A stretch of 64,000 nucleotides of DNA from Sediminibacterium salmoneum NBRC 103935 (lineage in GTDB: Bacteria; Bacteroidota; Bacteroidia; Chitinophagales; Chitinophagaceae). The notes beneath the pieces are model-generated. The model did no database searches and had not been told where the DNA came from. It saw only the letters and a program-made list of their open reading frames with translations. The stretch covers positions 1,566,640 through 1,630,639 of the forward strand of contig NZ_KI866530.1 in the NCBI RefSeq assembly GCF_000511175.1. The letters run 5' to 3'. This document shows, in pieces, positions 17,356-26,675 of this stretch. Within the stretch, counting starts at the first letter, position 1. Each line of letters starts with the position of its first letter. The position numbers were made by a program, and so were the translations under genes.

Positions 17356-18435
17356 GTGTTGCGAAGAACTTTAGTACTCATCAGTTGCTTTTTCCTACTG
17401 GAAGCAGCCCCGGTTTCCGCTCAAAATCAGGAAGCACTCCGCAAGATCGCCCGCTCTATGGGTCAGGGGGTGAACATTTCATTGTTAGAACAATACTGGG
17501 TTAGTCAGCAACAGCTTTTAACAACAGATATTCGCCCGATGCTGGAATCAATTGCCGCTGCCGGGTTCGAAACAGTTCGTTTGCCGGTGGCTTTCGATTA
17601 CTTCATGAGGGAAGGATCCACCCAATTAAACGAAGCAATTCTCCAAAAATTGCATGACACCTATATGAACTGCCGCAGATTGAACCTAAAACTGGTAATT
17701 GTTTACCATTATGGCAAGCTAACCGACCAGAACAGGGAAACAGAGGCCGACAGAATTGTCGGGATCTGGAAGCAGGTAATGCAATACTTAAGGGAATTCT
17801 CGAGCGAAAAATTATTTTTTGAACTGTACAACGAGCCGGTAACCAGTGCCGAGACCTGGAAACAAACAGCCAATACCATTGTAAAAGCCCTTAGAAAAGA
17901 AGACCATGACCGTATTTTCATTATTGGGGGAACCAACTACAACGGCATTAATGAGCTGCTGGCCATGGGCAAACTTCCCGTGGATGATGAAAAAATCCTG
18001 TACACTTTTCATTTTTACGAACCCTATGTATTCACGCATCAGGGGGCAGAGTGGACCAAGGAGAAAACCTATATGACCGGCCTGCCCTATCCTTTCCGAA
18101 AAAGAAAAATGCCCGAACTAAAAGACGCGGCACCCGACTCGGAAGTAATTAAGGAATTTGAAAGATTCCCCAGAGAATCTAATTACAACTATTTATACAG
18201 TAGAATCAAAAAAATAAAGGCAGATGCCGATAAGCTGAATTTGCCGCTTATCTGTACAGAAACGGGGGTTATCAATTTAGCCAATGCCAAGTCAAAATCT
18301 ACCTATCTTAGAGATATCACGGGCCTGATGGAGCAGTTTGATATACCAACCATGCTATGGGATTACAATGATAAGTTTGGTATATTCAAAGAAGAAAAAG
18401 TAATCAAGCAGCTTCGGAACTGGCTTAAAAATTAA
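17356..18435 (+). CDS. Secreted GH5 family glycoside hydrolase
   Basis: A 359-residue protein with a signal peptide (ends VSAQ) and a GH5 (cellulase-type) TIM barrel. The acid/base E160 sits in FFELYNEPV and the nucleophile E302 in LICTETGV, both at the expected strand ends, with 'FHFYEPYVFTHQG' between them. It should cut beta-glucans or related beta-linked glycans. The GTG start at 17356 gives the signal peptide directly. It is divergent from the polysaccharide synthase operon with only 51 bases between, which matches the glycanase (BcsZ-like) that accompanies synthase-dependent secretion systems. An ABC exporter pair follows. Confidence 0.88.
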   Translation: MLRRTLVLISCFFLLEAAPVSAQNQEALRKIARSMGQGVNISLLEQYWVSQQQLLTTDIRPMLESIAAAGFETVRLPVAFDYFMREGSTQLNEAILQKLHDTYMNCRRLNLKLVIVYHYGKLTDQNRETEADRIVGIWKQVMQYLREFSSEKLFFELYNEPVTSAETWKQTANTIVKALRKEDHDRIFIIGGTNYNGINELLAMGKLPVDDEKILYTFHFYEPYVFTHQGAEWTKEKTYMTGLPYPFRKRKMPELKDAAPDSEVIKEFERFPRESNYNYLYSRIKKIKADADKLNLPLICTETGVINLANAKSKSTYLRDITGLMEQFDIPTMLWDYNDKFGIFKEEKVIKQLRNWLKN

Positions 18436-18437
18436 TA

Positions 18438-19337
18438 ATGATGGAAAAAGTTTTGCAATTAACGGATGTAAGCAAGTCTTACGGTTCCGTAAAAGCATTA
18501 AAGGATGTTTCCTTAACCATACCCAAGGGGAGTGTATTTGGCATATTAGGTCCAAACGGTAGTGGAAAAACCACACTGATGAGTATTGTGCTGGATGTAT
18601 TGGGTGCAGACTCAGGAACCTATCAGTGGTTCAATTTACCACATAGTGCCAATGCCAGAAAAAGGATTGGCTCCTTACTGGAGACACCCAATTTTTATCA
18701 TTACCTGTCGGCTGTAGACAATTTAAAAATCACATCTGCCATCAGTGGCAGGGGAACCGATGCCGATATAGATGCGGTGCTGGAGATTGTTAAACTTACC
18801 GAAAGAAAAAAATCAAAATTCAGTACCTATAGCCTGGGCATGAAACAAAGGCTGGCCATTGCTGCTGCCCTGCTTGGCAACCCCGAAGTATTGTTGCTGG
18901 ATGAGCCCACCAACGGTCTTGATCCCGTAGGTATACTGGAAATAAGAGAATTAATTAAACGACTGGCAAACGAAGGTATTACCATCATTATCGCCAGCCA
19001 CTTGCTGGATGAAGTAGAAAAAATCTGTACGCATGTGGCCATCTTAAAAAGAGGAACCTTATTAACCAGTGGTCCGGTAGACGAAGTATTAAGCAACGAA
19101 GACATTGTTGAAATTGGATCTGCCGACTTAAGTAGTTTAAAAGAATGTTTGTCTGGCATGGAAAATGTTTTATCCATCAAAGAAGACAATAACCGCTTGC
19201 AGGTTCATTTTCCGGCCGGAACTGCGAATATGGAAGCAGTGAATCAATTCTGCTTTAACAAAGGAATTACACTGAACCTGTTACTGAATAAGAAAAAGAG
19301 TTTAGAAACCAAGTTCTTTGAACTTACCAACGACTAA
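18438..19337 (+). CDS. ABC transporter ATP-binding protein
   Basis: A 299-residue ABC-2-type ATPase with Walker A GPNGSGKTT, signature YSLGMKQRLAIA, Walker B VLLLDEPTNGLDP and switch His in IASHLLDE, followed by a C-terminal extension typical of the CcmA/DRA subfamily. It works with the permease encoded 11 bases downstream. The substrate is unknown; families of this type export polysaccharides, drugs, peptides or sodium. It starts 2 bases after the GH5 stop, so it may share that transcript. Confidence 0.88.
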   Translation: MMEKVLQLTDVSKSYGSVKALKDVSLTIPKGSVFGILGPNGSGKTTLMSIVLDVLGADSGTYQWFNLPHSANARKRIGSLLETPNFYHYLSAVDNLKITSAISGRGTDADIDAVLEIVKLTERKKSKFSTYSLGMKQRLAIAAALLGNPEVLLLDEPTNGLDPVGILEIRELIKRLANEGITIIIASHLLDEVEKICTHVAILKRGTLLTSGPVDEVLSNEDIVEIGSADLSSLKECLSGMENVLSIKEDNNRLQVHFPAGTANMEAVNQFCFNKGITLNLLLNKKKSLETKFFELTND

Positions 19338-19348
19338 TAACAAATACA

Positions 19349-20176
19349 ATGGGCGCACTTTTAAAAATAGAATGGCTGAAAATTAAAAAGTATCCTGCAT
19401 TCTGGTGGATGCTGGCCATAGTAATGCTTACTTACCCAAGCATTAATTACATGTTCTACAATGTTTACCAGCAGGTAACACAGGGAAAGGAAATGACCAA
19501 TAATATTGCAAAAATGTTATTGGGTAATCCATTTGCTTTTCCAGAAACCTTTCATACGGTTGCCTATTTTTCATCCTTCTTTGTAATACTACCCGGCATT
19601 CTGGTTATCATGTTAATTACAAATGAATACAACTACCGTACGCATAAACAAAACATCATTGACGGATGGAGCCGAAAAGATTTTATGGCGGGAAAGCTAA
19701 TTGATGTGGCCATTATATCATTTGTAGTAATGACGGTATTCATGTTCGTGGCAATGGCTTTCGGAGTTTATACCGATCCGGATAATCTGGGAAGAATTGC
19801 AGAGCAACTGCATTATATCCCTATGTTTTATTTACAAACATTTGCGCAATTATCCATTGCATTCCTGTTGGGCTATCTGGTAAAAAAAGCCTTCATTGCA
19901 TTGGGCATTTTTGTGTTTTATTATCTGGTAGTAGAAAATATTCTGGTGGCTTATCTGAAATACAAAAAGATACCTATTACCCGTTTTCTGCCCATTGAAG
20001 TATCCGATAATATATTGGTAGCACCAGCATTCACAGGCAACTTTGGTAAAGATTCAAAAGATGCTTACCTGCTTTCGATTTCATTGGTGAATGAACAGGT
20101 TATACTAACGATACTGTATACCGTTATTATCTGGCTGATCTGTTTTAAAGTACACAGTAAAAGAGATTTGAACTAA
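19349..20176 (+). CDS. ABC-2 type transporter permease
   Basis: A 275-residue membrane protein with about six helices and a short hydrophilic N-terminus (LLKIEWLKIKKYPAFW) in the form common to ABC-2 permeases that pair with DRA-type ATPases. It contains the 'NEYNYRTHKQNIIDGWSRKDF' cytoplasmic loop, the coupling helix region of this family. It is co-transcribed with the ATPase gene just upstream. The substrate is not identifiable. The stop is 8 bases from the convergent epimerase gene. Confidence 0.82.
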   Translation: MGALLKIEWLKIKKYPAFWWMLAIVMLTYPSINYMFYNVYQQVTQGKEMTNNIAKMLLGNPFAFPETFHTVAYFSSFFVILPGILVIMLITNEYNYRTHKQNIIDGWSRKDFMAGKLIDVAIISFVVMTVFMFVAMAFGVYTDPDNLGRIAEQLHYIPMFYLQTFAQLSIAFLLGYLVKKAFIALGIFVFYYLVVENILVAYLKYKKIPITRFLPIEVSDNILVAPAFTGNFGKDSKDAYLLSISLVNEQVILTILYTVIIWLICFKVHSKRDLN

Positions 20177-20184
20177 GACCCGTT

Positions 20185-21138
20185 TTATTTGGCTCCAGAA
20201 TTAATTAGATTGTCGAGTGCTTTTTCAATAGTAGGATATTGAAACTTGAATCCAGCCTGCAGTATTTTCTTGCTGCTGACGGTTGCACTTTTTAGCACTT
20301 CAATGCTCATTTCTCCCAACACTATTTTAAGTGCAAAAGCGGGAACATAAATAGGCAGATAAAAGGATCCGCAATATTTTTTGGCAAGGGTTAGCGTAAG
20401 TGTTTTGTTGTTTACCGGATTAGGTGCTACTGCATTGTAAACGCCCTGTAAAGCTGAATTTTCAATGGCATAAATGAATTGATAACAAAGGTCGTCAATA
20501 TGAATCCAGCTAATCATCTGCTTTCCGTTTCCTAATATAGCAGCGGTTCTGGCCATCAGGGGTTTTTTAAATTCAAGCAATGCCCCACCTGCATTGCTGA
20601 GTACAATGCCTGTTCGTAAAATCACCAGTCTTTTATCTATTTCCTGAACAGGTGCAATGCTCACTTCCCACTCTTTGCAGGTAGTACCCAGAAAATCTGA
20701 ATGGGCAGGCGCATCTTCAGAAAAACCAGGGTTGTTGAGGGGATCAGGGCCGTACCAGCCAATGGCAGAAGAACTAATTACAGCCTTGACCTGGTTGGGA
20801 ATTTCCTTTAAAGCTTTCACCAGTAAATTGCCGGATTCAATGCGACTGTCTGCAATTTCTTTTTTCCTGGCAGCAGACCAACGTTGATCGGCCACTCCTG
20901 CTCCTGCCAGGTGAACAATGAAATCAGCTTCCCGAATGGCCCATTCATCAATGGTTTGATTGACTATATTCCATTTTGCATAACGCAAATAAGTATTGTC
21001 ATTACCGGTAGTGTCCACCACTCTTTTTTGATTGCCCCCTCTACCCACAATGATAACCGAATATCCTTTGTGCATCAACAATTCAGTTAAACGAGTACCT
21101 ACTGTTCCCGTTCCACCGGTAATTAAAACCGTTGCCAT
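20185..21138 (-). CDS. TIGR01777 family NAD(P)-binding epimerase
   Basis: A 317-residue extended SDR protein with the Rossmann motif ITGGTGTVGTRL at the N-terminus, 'HLAGAGVADQRW' and 'SSSAIGWYGP', which identify the TIGR01777/SulA-like subfamily (YfcH in E. coli). The C-terminal domain is DUF1731-like, with 'VLKSATVSSKKILQAGFKFQYPTIEKAL'. The biochemical function of this subfamily is not established. It lies 3 bases after ftsZ and is probably the last gene of the division operon transcript. Confidence 0.88.
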   Translation of the reverse strand: MATVLITGGTGTVGTRLTELLMHKGYSVIIVGRGGNQKRVVDTTGNDNTYLRYAKWNIVNQTIDEWAIREADFIVHLAGAGVADQRWSAARKKEIADSRIESGNLLVKALKEIPNQVKAVISSSAIGWYGPDPLNNPGFSEDAPAHSDFLGTTCKEWEVSIAPVQEIDKRLVILRTGIVLSNAGGALLEFKKPLMARTAAILGNGKQMISWIHIDDLCYQFIYAIENSALQGVYNAVAPNPVNNKTLTLTLAKKYCGSFYLPIYVPAFALKIVLGEMSIEVLKSATVSSKKILQAGFKFQYPTIEKALDNLINSGAK

Positions 21139-21141
21139 ATA

Positions 21142-23037
21142 CTAGTCTGGTTTTTTACCATCCAGGAAAGTGTTGATGGTATTGATCTGCGTCTGGTTAT
21201 TTTCGTCTTTTCCTACGGTGTACTTACTATAAAAGTTTTCTACAGAAGTTAAAGTGTTTCCGAATAATTCCATATTTCTTCTAACATAAGCCGGAACAGC
21301 ATCAAACTCTCCATTTAAGTCAGAAGTATTATTCATGTTAAAAGAAAGATTACGCAACTTTTGAATTCTTTCTGCAGCTCTTCTTTTTTGCTCTTCCACA
21401 TCATCAAAATAATCACCACCATTATCAGCAGACTCATTGGAAGGAGTTGCACTCATGGTTGGCTGAGGAGCACTATAGCCTTCTGGTTTTTCTACCAGTT
21501 GCATATCGAACAGATTCGCTTCTTCTTCTACTTGAGGCACTTGCGGAGCAGCCACTTCAGGAGTAGTGCTAACAACGGGTGCTGGTGCTTCAGTAGCATA
21601 AATATTAGCAGGCTTGCTTAAAGCAGAACCTGAAAAACTGGAATGAATGGCGGTTGGAATTGGAGGCAATGACGCTTCCACTTCTTCTTCAAAAGTGTGC
21701 ACTGCAGGAGGTGTCTGCATAACAGGCTCAGCCTCTGCTGGTGCTAAATCGAATACGATAACAGGAGAAGCGGTTGAGGGCATTTCCAGTGTTTCGTAAA
21801 TTTTTTCCGGAGCAGGGGTAGTTTCCGCAGGGGTTGCAGGTGCTGCTGGTGTTACGGGCTCTTCTGCAACAAACGGAATCAGGCTTTCTGCAAATGAAGG
21901 AGCTTCTTCCTTCACCGCTTCTACAACAGGTGCTGGAGTTGCTTCCACAGCAGGCGCTGTAGCTGTAATTACGCCGGTAGATACTGCAGGATGATCTACT
22001 TTTAAAGTCATCACAATTTTCTCAGGCTTGGCTTCTTCCTGTTTAACAGCAGCTGGTTTGGCAAATGGATCTTTGTGTTCAAATCCGGTAGCAACCAAAG
22101 TGATACCAATTTTTTTATCGAGGCTTTCATCATAACCCATACCCACAATTACATCCGCATCTTCTCCGGCCTGTAAACGCAAGTGGTTATTGATGATTTC
22201 CAGTTCATCCATGGTGCACTCGTGTTCACCTTCGGTACTGTTGATATTAATCAATATCCACTTCGCTCCTCTAATATCGCTGTCGTTCAGCAATGGAGAA
22301 GACAATGCTTCTTCAATTGCCAGCTGTGCACGGTTCTCTCCTTCTACTTCTGCCTTACCCAAAATAGCCACACCACCATTCTTCATTACGGTACATACAT
22401 CCGCAAAGTCTACAATAATATGTCCACGGCTATTAATTACATCGGTAATACATTTGGCTGCAGTAGCCAATACATTGTCGGCTTTAGAAAATGCTTCCTT
22501 CATTTTCAAATTGCCATACTGCATGCGCAATTTATCATTGCTGATTACCAGCAATGTATCTACATAAGGCTTTAGTGCCTTAATTCCTTCTTCTGCCTGC
22601 AATTGTCTGCGCGGACCTTCAAAACCAAAAGGAGTGGTTACAATCCCAACGGTTAATATACCTAAGTCTTTACAAATTTGTGCAATGATGGGGGCACCAC
22701 CTGTTCCGGTTCCACCACCCATACCCACGGTAATGAATGCCATTTTGGTATTCACTTCCAGAATGCGTTTAATTTCTTCTAATGATTCTTCAGTAGCCCG
22801 TTTACCTACTTCAGGATTGGCACCCGCACCCAAACCTTGGGTTAAATGGGGTCCCAACTGTATCTTGTTAGGCACTTTGCTTTGCTCAATTGCTTTGGCA
22901 TCGGTATTGCAAATGATGAAGTCAACCCCCTCAATGTTTTGTTCAAACATGAAGTTTACGGCGTTGCTTCCACCACCACCAACACCCAGTACTTTGATAA
23001 TGGATGATTTTTGTTTAGGAAGATCAAAATGAATCAT
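21142..23037 (-). CDS. ftsZ: Cell division protein FtsZ, long-linker form
   Basis: FtsZ is the tubulin-like GTPase that forms the division ring. The GTPase domain (about the first 330 residues) contains GVGGGGSNAVNFM, the signature GMGGGTGTGGAPI and the T7 loop near AGEDADVIVGMG. At 631 residues it is much longer than typical FtsZ (about 350-400). The extra length is a low-complexity linker of about 230 residues rich in Ala, Pro, Glu and Val. The C-terminal peptide VPAYVRRNMELFG, which binds FtsA, is followed by about 48 further residues. The gene follows ftsA and closes the dcw order. Confidence 0.95.
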   Translation of the reverse strand: MIHFDLPKQKSSIIKVLGVGGGGSNAVNFMFEQNIEGVDFIICNTDAKAIEQSKVPNKIQLGPHLTQGLGAGANPEVGKRATEESLEEIKRILEVNTKMAFITVGMGGGTGTGGAPIIAQICKDLGILTVGIVTTPFGFEGPRRQLQAEEGIKALKPYVDTLLVISNDKLRMQYGNLKMKEAFSKADNVLATAAKCITDVINSRGHIIVDFADVCTVMKNGGVAILGKAEVEGENRAQLAIEEALSSPLLNDSDIRGAKWILININSTEGEHECTMDELEIINNHLRLQAGEDADVIVGMGYDESLDKKIGITLVATGFEHKDPFAKPAAVKQEEAKPEKIVMTLKVDHPAVSTGVITATAPAVEATPAPVVEAVKEEAPSFAESLIPFVAEEPVTPAAPATPAETTPAPEKIYETLEMPSTASPVIVFDLAPAEAEPVMQTPPAVHTFEEEVEASLPPIPTAIHSSFSGSALSKPANIYATEAPAPVVSTTPEVAAPQVPQVEEEANLFDMQLVEKPEGYSAPQPTMSATPSNESADNGGDYFDDVEEQKRRAAERIQKLRNLSFNMNNTSDLNGEFDAVPAYVRRNMELFGNTLTSVENFYSKYTVGKDENNQTQINTINTFLDGKKPD

Positions 23038-23076
23038 AGTGGACGGTTTGGGTTAGTAGGGATTAAGGTTCGGGTT

Positions 23077-24477
23077 TTATCTTATAACTTGGTCTTCTTC
23101 TTCTTTGAACAATTCAATCAGGTTGTTTTTGAATTTGTCCCAGAATCTAATTCGTGGGCCCATGTTCACGGTTTCTTTAGTTTCTTCTATAGGCTTCTCC
23201 ATCACAGGGGCTGCTGCAACAGGTGCTTCAGGAGCAGCGTCTGCTTTCTTCTTCAAATTCGCTGGCACTTCCAGTTTTACAAAACGCTCTTTGAATTCTT
23301 TGTGATGCTGATCGTAGTCGTTGTATCCTTTCAAGATCAAACCAATACAGGTAGCATACATGGGTTTATTCAATTCATCAATATGATTGGGCGCCAAGTG
23401 TTCATTAGGAATACCAATGCGGGCATTTAAACCAGTTGCATATTCAGTTAACTGAATCAGGTGTTTCAATTGAGATCCACCACCCGTTAAGATGATACCT
23501 CCATTCAATGCACGAGAATCCAATCCCACTTGCTTTAAATGATAGGTAACAAAATCAAGAATTTCACTCATTCTTGCTTGAATAATCTGCGCAAGACTCT
23601 TCACGCTGATTTCCTTTGCAGGCATTCCCTTTAAACCAGGAATTGTAATAAAGGAATTGGTTTTTGCCTCATCAGCCAACGCAGAACCAAACTGAACTTT
23701 CATGGCTTCAGCCTGTGTTTTTAATACACCCAGACCTAAGCGAATATCATTGGTAATATTTTCTCCGCCGAAAGGGATCACGGCAGTATGCTTTAGAATA
23801 CCATCATAAAAAACAGCCAGGTCAGAAGTTCCACCTCCAATATCAAGGATGGCAACACCTGCTTCCATATCCAGTTCACTCATTACCGCACTGGCAGAAG
23901 CCAATGGTTGCAATACAAGGTCTTTGGTTTGCAAACCACTTCTGGTTACTGCACGATTGATATTGCGTATAGCGTTTCTGTCACCAGTAATGATATGGAA
24001 GTTAGCGCCCATTTTAACCCCATTGTATCCAACTGGGTCTTTGATGTTCTGGTTGCTGTCTACGTGAAAATCCTGCGCAATTACATCAATGATCTGATCT
24101 CCGGCAGGAATAAAAGTTTTACGCTGGTTGTTGATGAGTTGTTCTACTTCTGCTCTGCTGATTTCAATATCCGCATCCTGACGAACAATGTCCCCTCTGG
24201 TTTGCAGGCTCTTGATATGATGTCCTGCTATACCCACATATACTTCGTTGATTTCTAAATCGGGATTGCTCTGTGCACAATTTTCCAAAGCGGCCTGAAT
24301 AGCTTTAATGGTCTGGTCAATATTCAACACTTGACCATGTAATACACCACTGCTGTTGGCGCGACCAAATCCAAGAATTTCTAGCTTGCCAAATTCGTTT
24401 TTGCGGCCGGCAATTGCAGCAATCTTGGTGGTACCAATGTCCAGTCCAACAATGATAGGTGCTTCATTGTGATTCAT
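23077..24477 (-). CDS. ftsA: Cell division protein FtsA
   Basis: FtsA is the actin-like ATPase that anchors FtsZ to the membrane. The 466-residue protein starts with the phosphate-1 motif VGLDIGTTKIAAIAG, has the SHS2 (1C) insertion after 'INEVYVGIAGHHIKS' and the phosphate-2 motif VAILDIGGGTSDLAVF. The C-terminus (IRFWDKFKNNLIELFKEEED) is a likely amphipathic membrane-targeting helix. It overlaps ftsQ by 4 bases and is followed by ftsZ. The C-terminal linker contains an Ala/Pro-rich run (about 415-435) similar to the one in FtsZ. Confidence 0.95.
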   Translation of the reverse strand: MNHNEAPIIVGLDIGTTKIAAIAGRKNEFGKLEILGFGRANSSGVLHGQVLNIDQTIKAIQAALENCAQSNPDLEINEVYVGIAGHHIKSLQTRGDIVRQDADIEISRAEVEQLINNQRKTFIPAGDQIIDVIAQDFHVDSNQNIKDPVGYNGVKMGANFHIITGDRNAIRNINRAVTRSGLQTKDLVLQPLASASAVMSELDMEAGVAILDIGGGTSDLAVFYDGILKHTAVIPFGGENITNDIRLGLGVLKTQAEAMKVQFGSALADEAKTNSFITIPGLKGMPAKEISVKSLAQIIQARMSEILDFVTYHLKQVGLDSRALNGGIILTGGGSQLKHLIQLTEYATGLNARIGIPNEHLAPNHIDELNKPMYATCIGLILKGYNDYDQHHKEFKERFVKLEVPANLKKKADAAPEAPVAAAPVMEKPIEETKETVNMGPRIRFWDKFKNNLIELFKEEEDQVIR

Positions 24478-25301
24478 AGAGTATTTCTTTTACTTGTTAA
24501 CGGAATTTGAATCGATATATTGTTTTCTTCAACTACATTTTTTGGTGTTTCTTTTATAGCCACTACCTGACCTTTATATTCTAAGCTGATTATTTTATAG
24601 GTATTGATCCCATGTTGCAACCAAGCTTTCTGGTAGAAGGCTTTTAAACGGTTGAGTTTATCCGCCGCCAGAGAAGAGTCTCCAAAAGCAATCAGGTGCT
24701 CTCCCAACACAGGAATCATTTCAAACTTTTTGTTGGCAACAATATCCACCTGTGCAATCTGTGCGGTAAGGAATGAATCCGCATTCATTAATCGGGAAAG
24801 TAAAATAACAGACTGCATTAAAGTGGTATCGGTCTTTTTACTTATTGGATAACCCGTGAATACAGGCACTCTGGCTGTAAGCTTTGTACTCAGCGGCATA
24901 CGATTCATGGCAGTATCTATATAATAAGACTGACCATTGGTTTCGAATATTCTGGCAATGGGTTCTCTTTCAACAATACTTACCTGCAATACCTGCTGGT
25001 TATCAAAAAACATTTCGGCATTGTTCACCCAGGGATTTTGCTTTACCTGCATTTCCAGTTTGCGCAAAGGAACTGCCCGCATAGGACGACCTGTAACCGA
25101 AGCAGGACTGTTCACCAATTGCAGTACATCCTGTTCGTCAATAAACATATGTTTTTCTGCACCCTTAATTTCTACCACTACCCCTTTTAATTTTCTGTTG
25201 TTTTTCTGGCGGATGGAAGCACCCAATAACACCACTACGCCCACAGCAGCCAGTGCCCAGGCAGTAAGGATGAATATATTTTTCCAGTTCAACTTTTTCA
25301 T
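24474..25301 (-). CDS. ftsQ: Cell division protein FtsQ
   Basis: A 275-residue single-pass protein: short cytoplasmic tail, membrane helix (about residues 10-30) and a periplasmic POTRA/beta domain, the layout of FtsQ. FtsQ links the early and late division proteins. The POTRA region shows 'VQLPVNSPASV'-like and 'NPWVNNAEMFFDNQQVLQVSIVERE' features. Assignment rests on the position between murC and ftsA and on topology. It lies 3 bases after murC and overlaps ftsA by 4. Confidence 0.85.
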   Translation of the reverse strand: MKKLNWKNIFILTAWALAAVGVVVLLGASIRQKNNRKLKGVVVEIKGAEKHMFIDEQDVLQLVNSPASVTGRPMRAVPLRKLEMQVKQNPWVNNAEMFFDNQQVLQVSIVEREPIARIFETNGQSYYIDTAMNRMPLSTKLTARVPVFTGYPISKKTDTTLMQSVILLSRLMNADSFLTAQIAQVDIVANKKFEMIPVLGEHLIAFGDSSLAADKLNRLKAFYQKAWLQHGINTYKIISLEYKGQVVAIKETPKNVVEENNISIQIPLTSKRNTL

Positions 25302-25304
25302 GGG

Positions 25305-26675
25305 TTATAAAAGCGGATGATTCATTAATAGTTCTTTCGCAGGATTCACGAGGGTATCAATATCGCCGGCACCCGCCATTACCAATAGTTCCGGTTGAGT
25401 GGTTTTTACCCAATCCAGAAAAGCGGCCTTCTCTAATACCTGCTTCTGATTCAACTGCATATTGTTCAGCAACATTTCACTGTTTACTCCTTCCATGGGT
25501 AATTCTCTTGCCGGATAAATGGGCAATAAAATCACTTCATCTGCCAGGTCAAGTGTAGCAGAGAACCCTGCGGCCTGATCCTTGGTTCTGCTATACAAAT
25601 GCGGTTGAAAAACCAGGGTTAATTTCTTATTGGGGAAAATGCTTCTAACACCAGACAACAAAGCTTTCAGCTCATCGGGGTGATGCGCATAGTCGTCAAT
25701 CACCACATGTGCCGGTGTATTCAATGCATATTCAAATCTTCTGCGGACACCCTTGTAATCGGCAACCGCCGCAACAATTTTATCCGCATCAATACCCAAC
25801 TGTTTGGCAACTGTAATGGCTGCAATCATGTTATCGATATTGTGCAGGCCACCCATATGCAATACCAGGTTATCAATAGACCAGTCAGGGGCCTGAACAG
25901 AAAAATGATAAACACCATTTACCACTTTCAGGTCTTTTACAAAAATATCCGCCGCCTCGTTTTGGTGATCATAGGTAAACAAGTGATCCGCGCGTAACTC
26001 GGCGGCTCTGCTCAACCCATGTTTGGCAACGATGGTTCCACCCGGTTTTAATTTTCCTGCAAACTGAACAAAGGCATTTTCTACTTCTTCAGCAGTACCA
26101 TAAATATCCAGGTGATCTGGATCCATGGAAGTAATCACTTCTACATTCGGTGCCAGCTTTAAAAAACTGCGATCGTATTCATCGGCTTCCACCACTACTA
26201 CATTGCGTTCGTGGCTCCAGAAATTGGTATGATAGTTAGCGGAAATGCCACCCAGAAAAGCATTACAGCCATAACCGGTATGGCGCAACAAATGGGCCAC
26301 CATTGAGGTAACCGTTGTTTTACCGTGTGTACCTGCCACACAGATATTGAAACTGTTTTCGGTAATCCATTGCAGAATATCACTGCGCTTCATCACCGTG
26401 AAACCGTTATTAATAAAATGATTCAACTCTTTGTGGTCTTTCGGAATAGCAGGTGTGTACACCACCACATCGGGCTGCTGTGGCGCCAATGTGATATCAT
26501 CGGTATAGTGAATTTGTATTCCTTCCTTCTCCAGTTGATTCGTAAGCACCGTAGGTGTTTTATCGTAACCACTCACATTGGCGCCCTTCGACAAAAAATA
26601 ACGCGCAATGGCACTCATACCAATGCCTCCGACTCCTATGAAGTAAATGGTTTGTATGGTAGTTAATTTGCTCAT
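25305..26675 (-). CDS. murC: UDP-N-acetylmuramate--L-alanine ligase
   Basis: MurC adds L-alanine to UDP-MurNAc, the first peptide step of peptidoglycan precursor synthesis. The 456-residue protein has the N-terminal UDP-binding GVGGIGMSAIARYF, the ATP-binding GTHGKTTVTSM and 'DEYDRSFLKLAPNVEVITSMDPDH'. 'DDYAHHPDELKALL' is typical of the MurC C-terminal domain. The start codon overlaps the murG stop by one base. Confidence 0.96.
   Translation of the reverse strand: MSKLTTIQTIYFIGVGGIGMSAIARYFLSKGANVSGYDKTPTVLTNQLEKEGIQIHYTDDITLAPQQPDVVVYTPAIPKDHKELNHFINNGFTVMKRSDILQWITENSFNICVAGTHGKTTVTSMVAHLLRHTGYGCNAFLGGISANYHTNFWSHERNVVVVEADEYDRSFLKLAPNVEVITSMDPDHLDIYGTAEEVENAFVQFAGKLKPGGTIVAKHGLSRAAELRADHLFTYDHQNEAADIFVKDLKVVNGVYHFSVQAPDWSIDNLVLHMGGLHNIDNMIAAITVAKQLGIDADKIVAAVADYKGVRRRFEYALNTPAHVVIDDYAHHPDELKALLSGVRSIFPNKKLTLVFQPHLYSRTKDQAAGFSATLDLADEVILLPIYPARELPMEGVNSEMLLNNMQLNQKQVLEKAAFLDWVKTTQPELLVMAGAGDIDTLVNPAKELLMNHPLL

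Noticed and set aside
20177..20184. Separate transcription unit for the epimerase gene after ftsZ
   Set aside because: Only three bases separate ftsZ from the epimerase gene and no promoter is visible, so co-transcription with the division genes is more likely.
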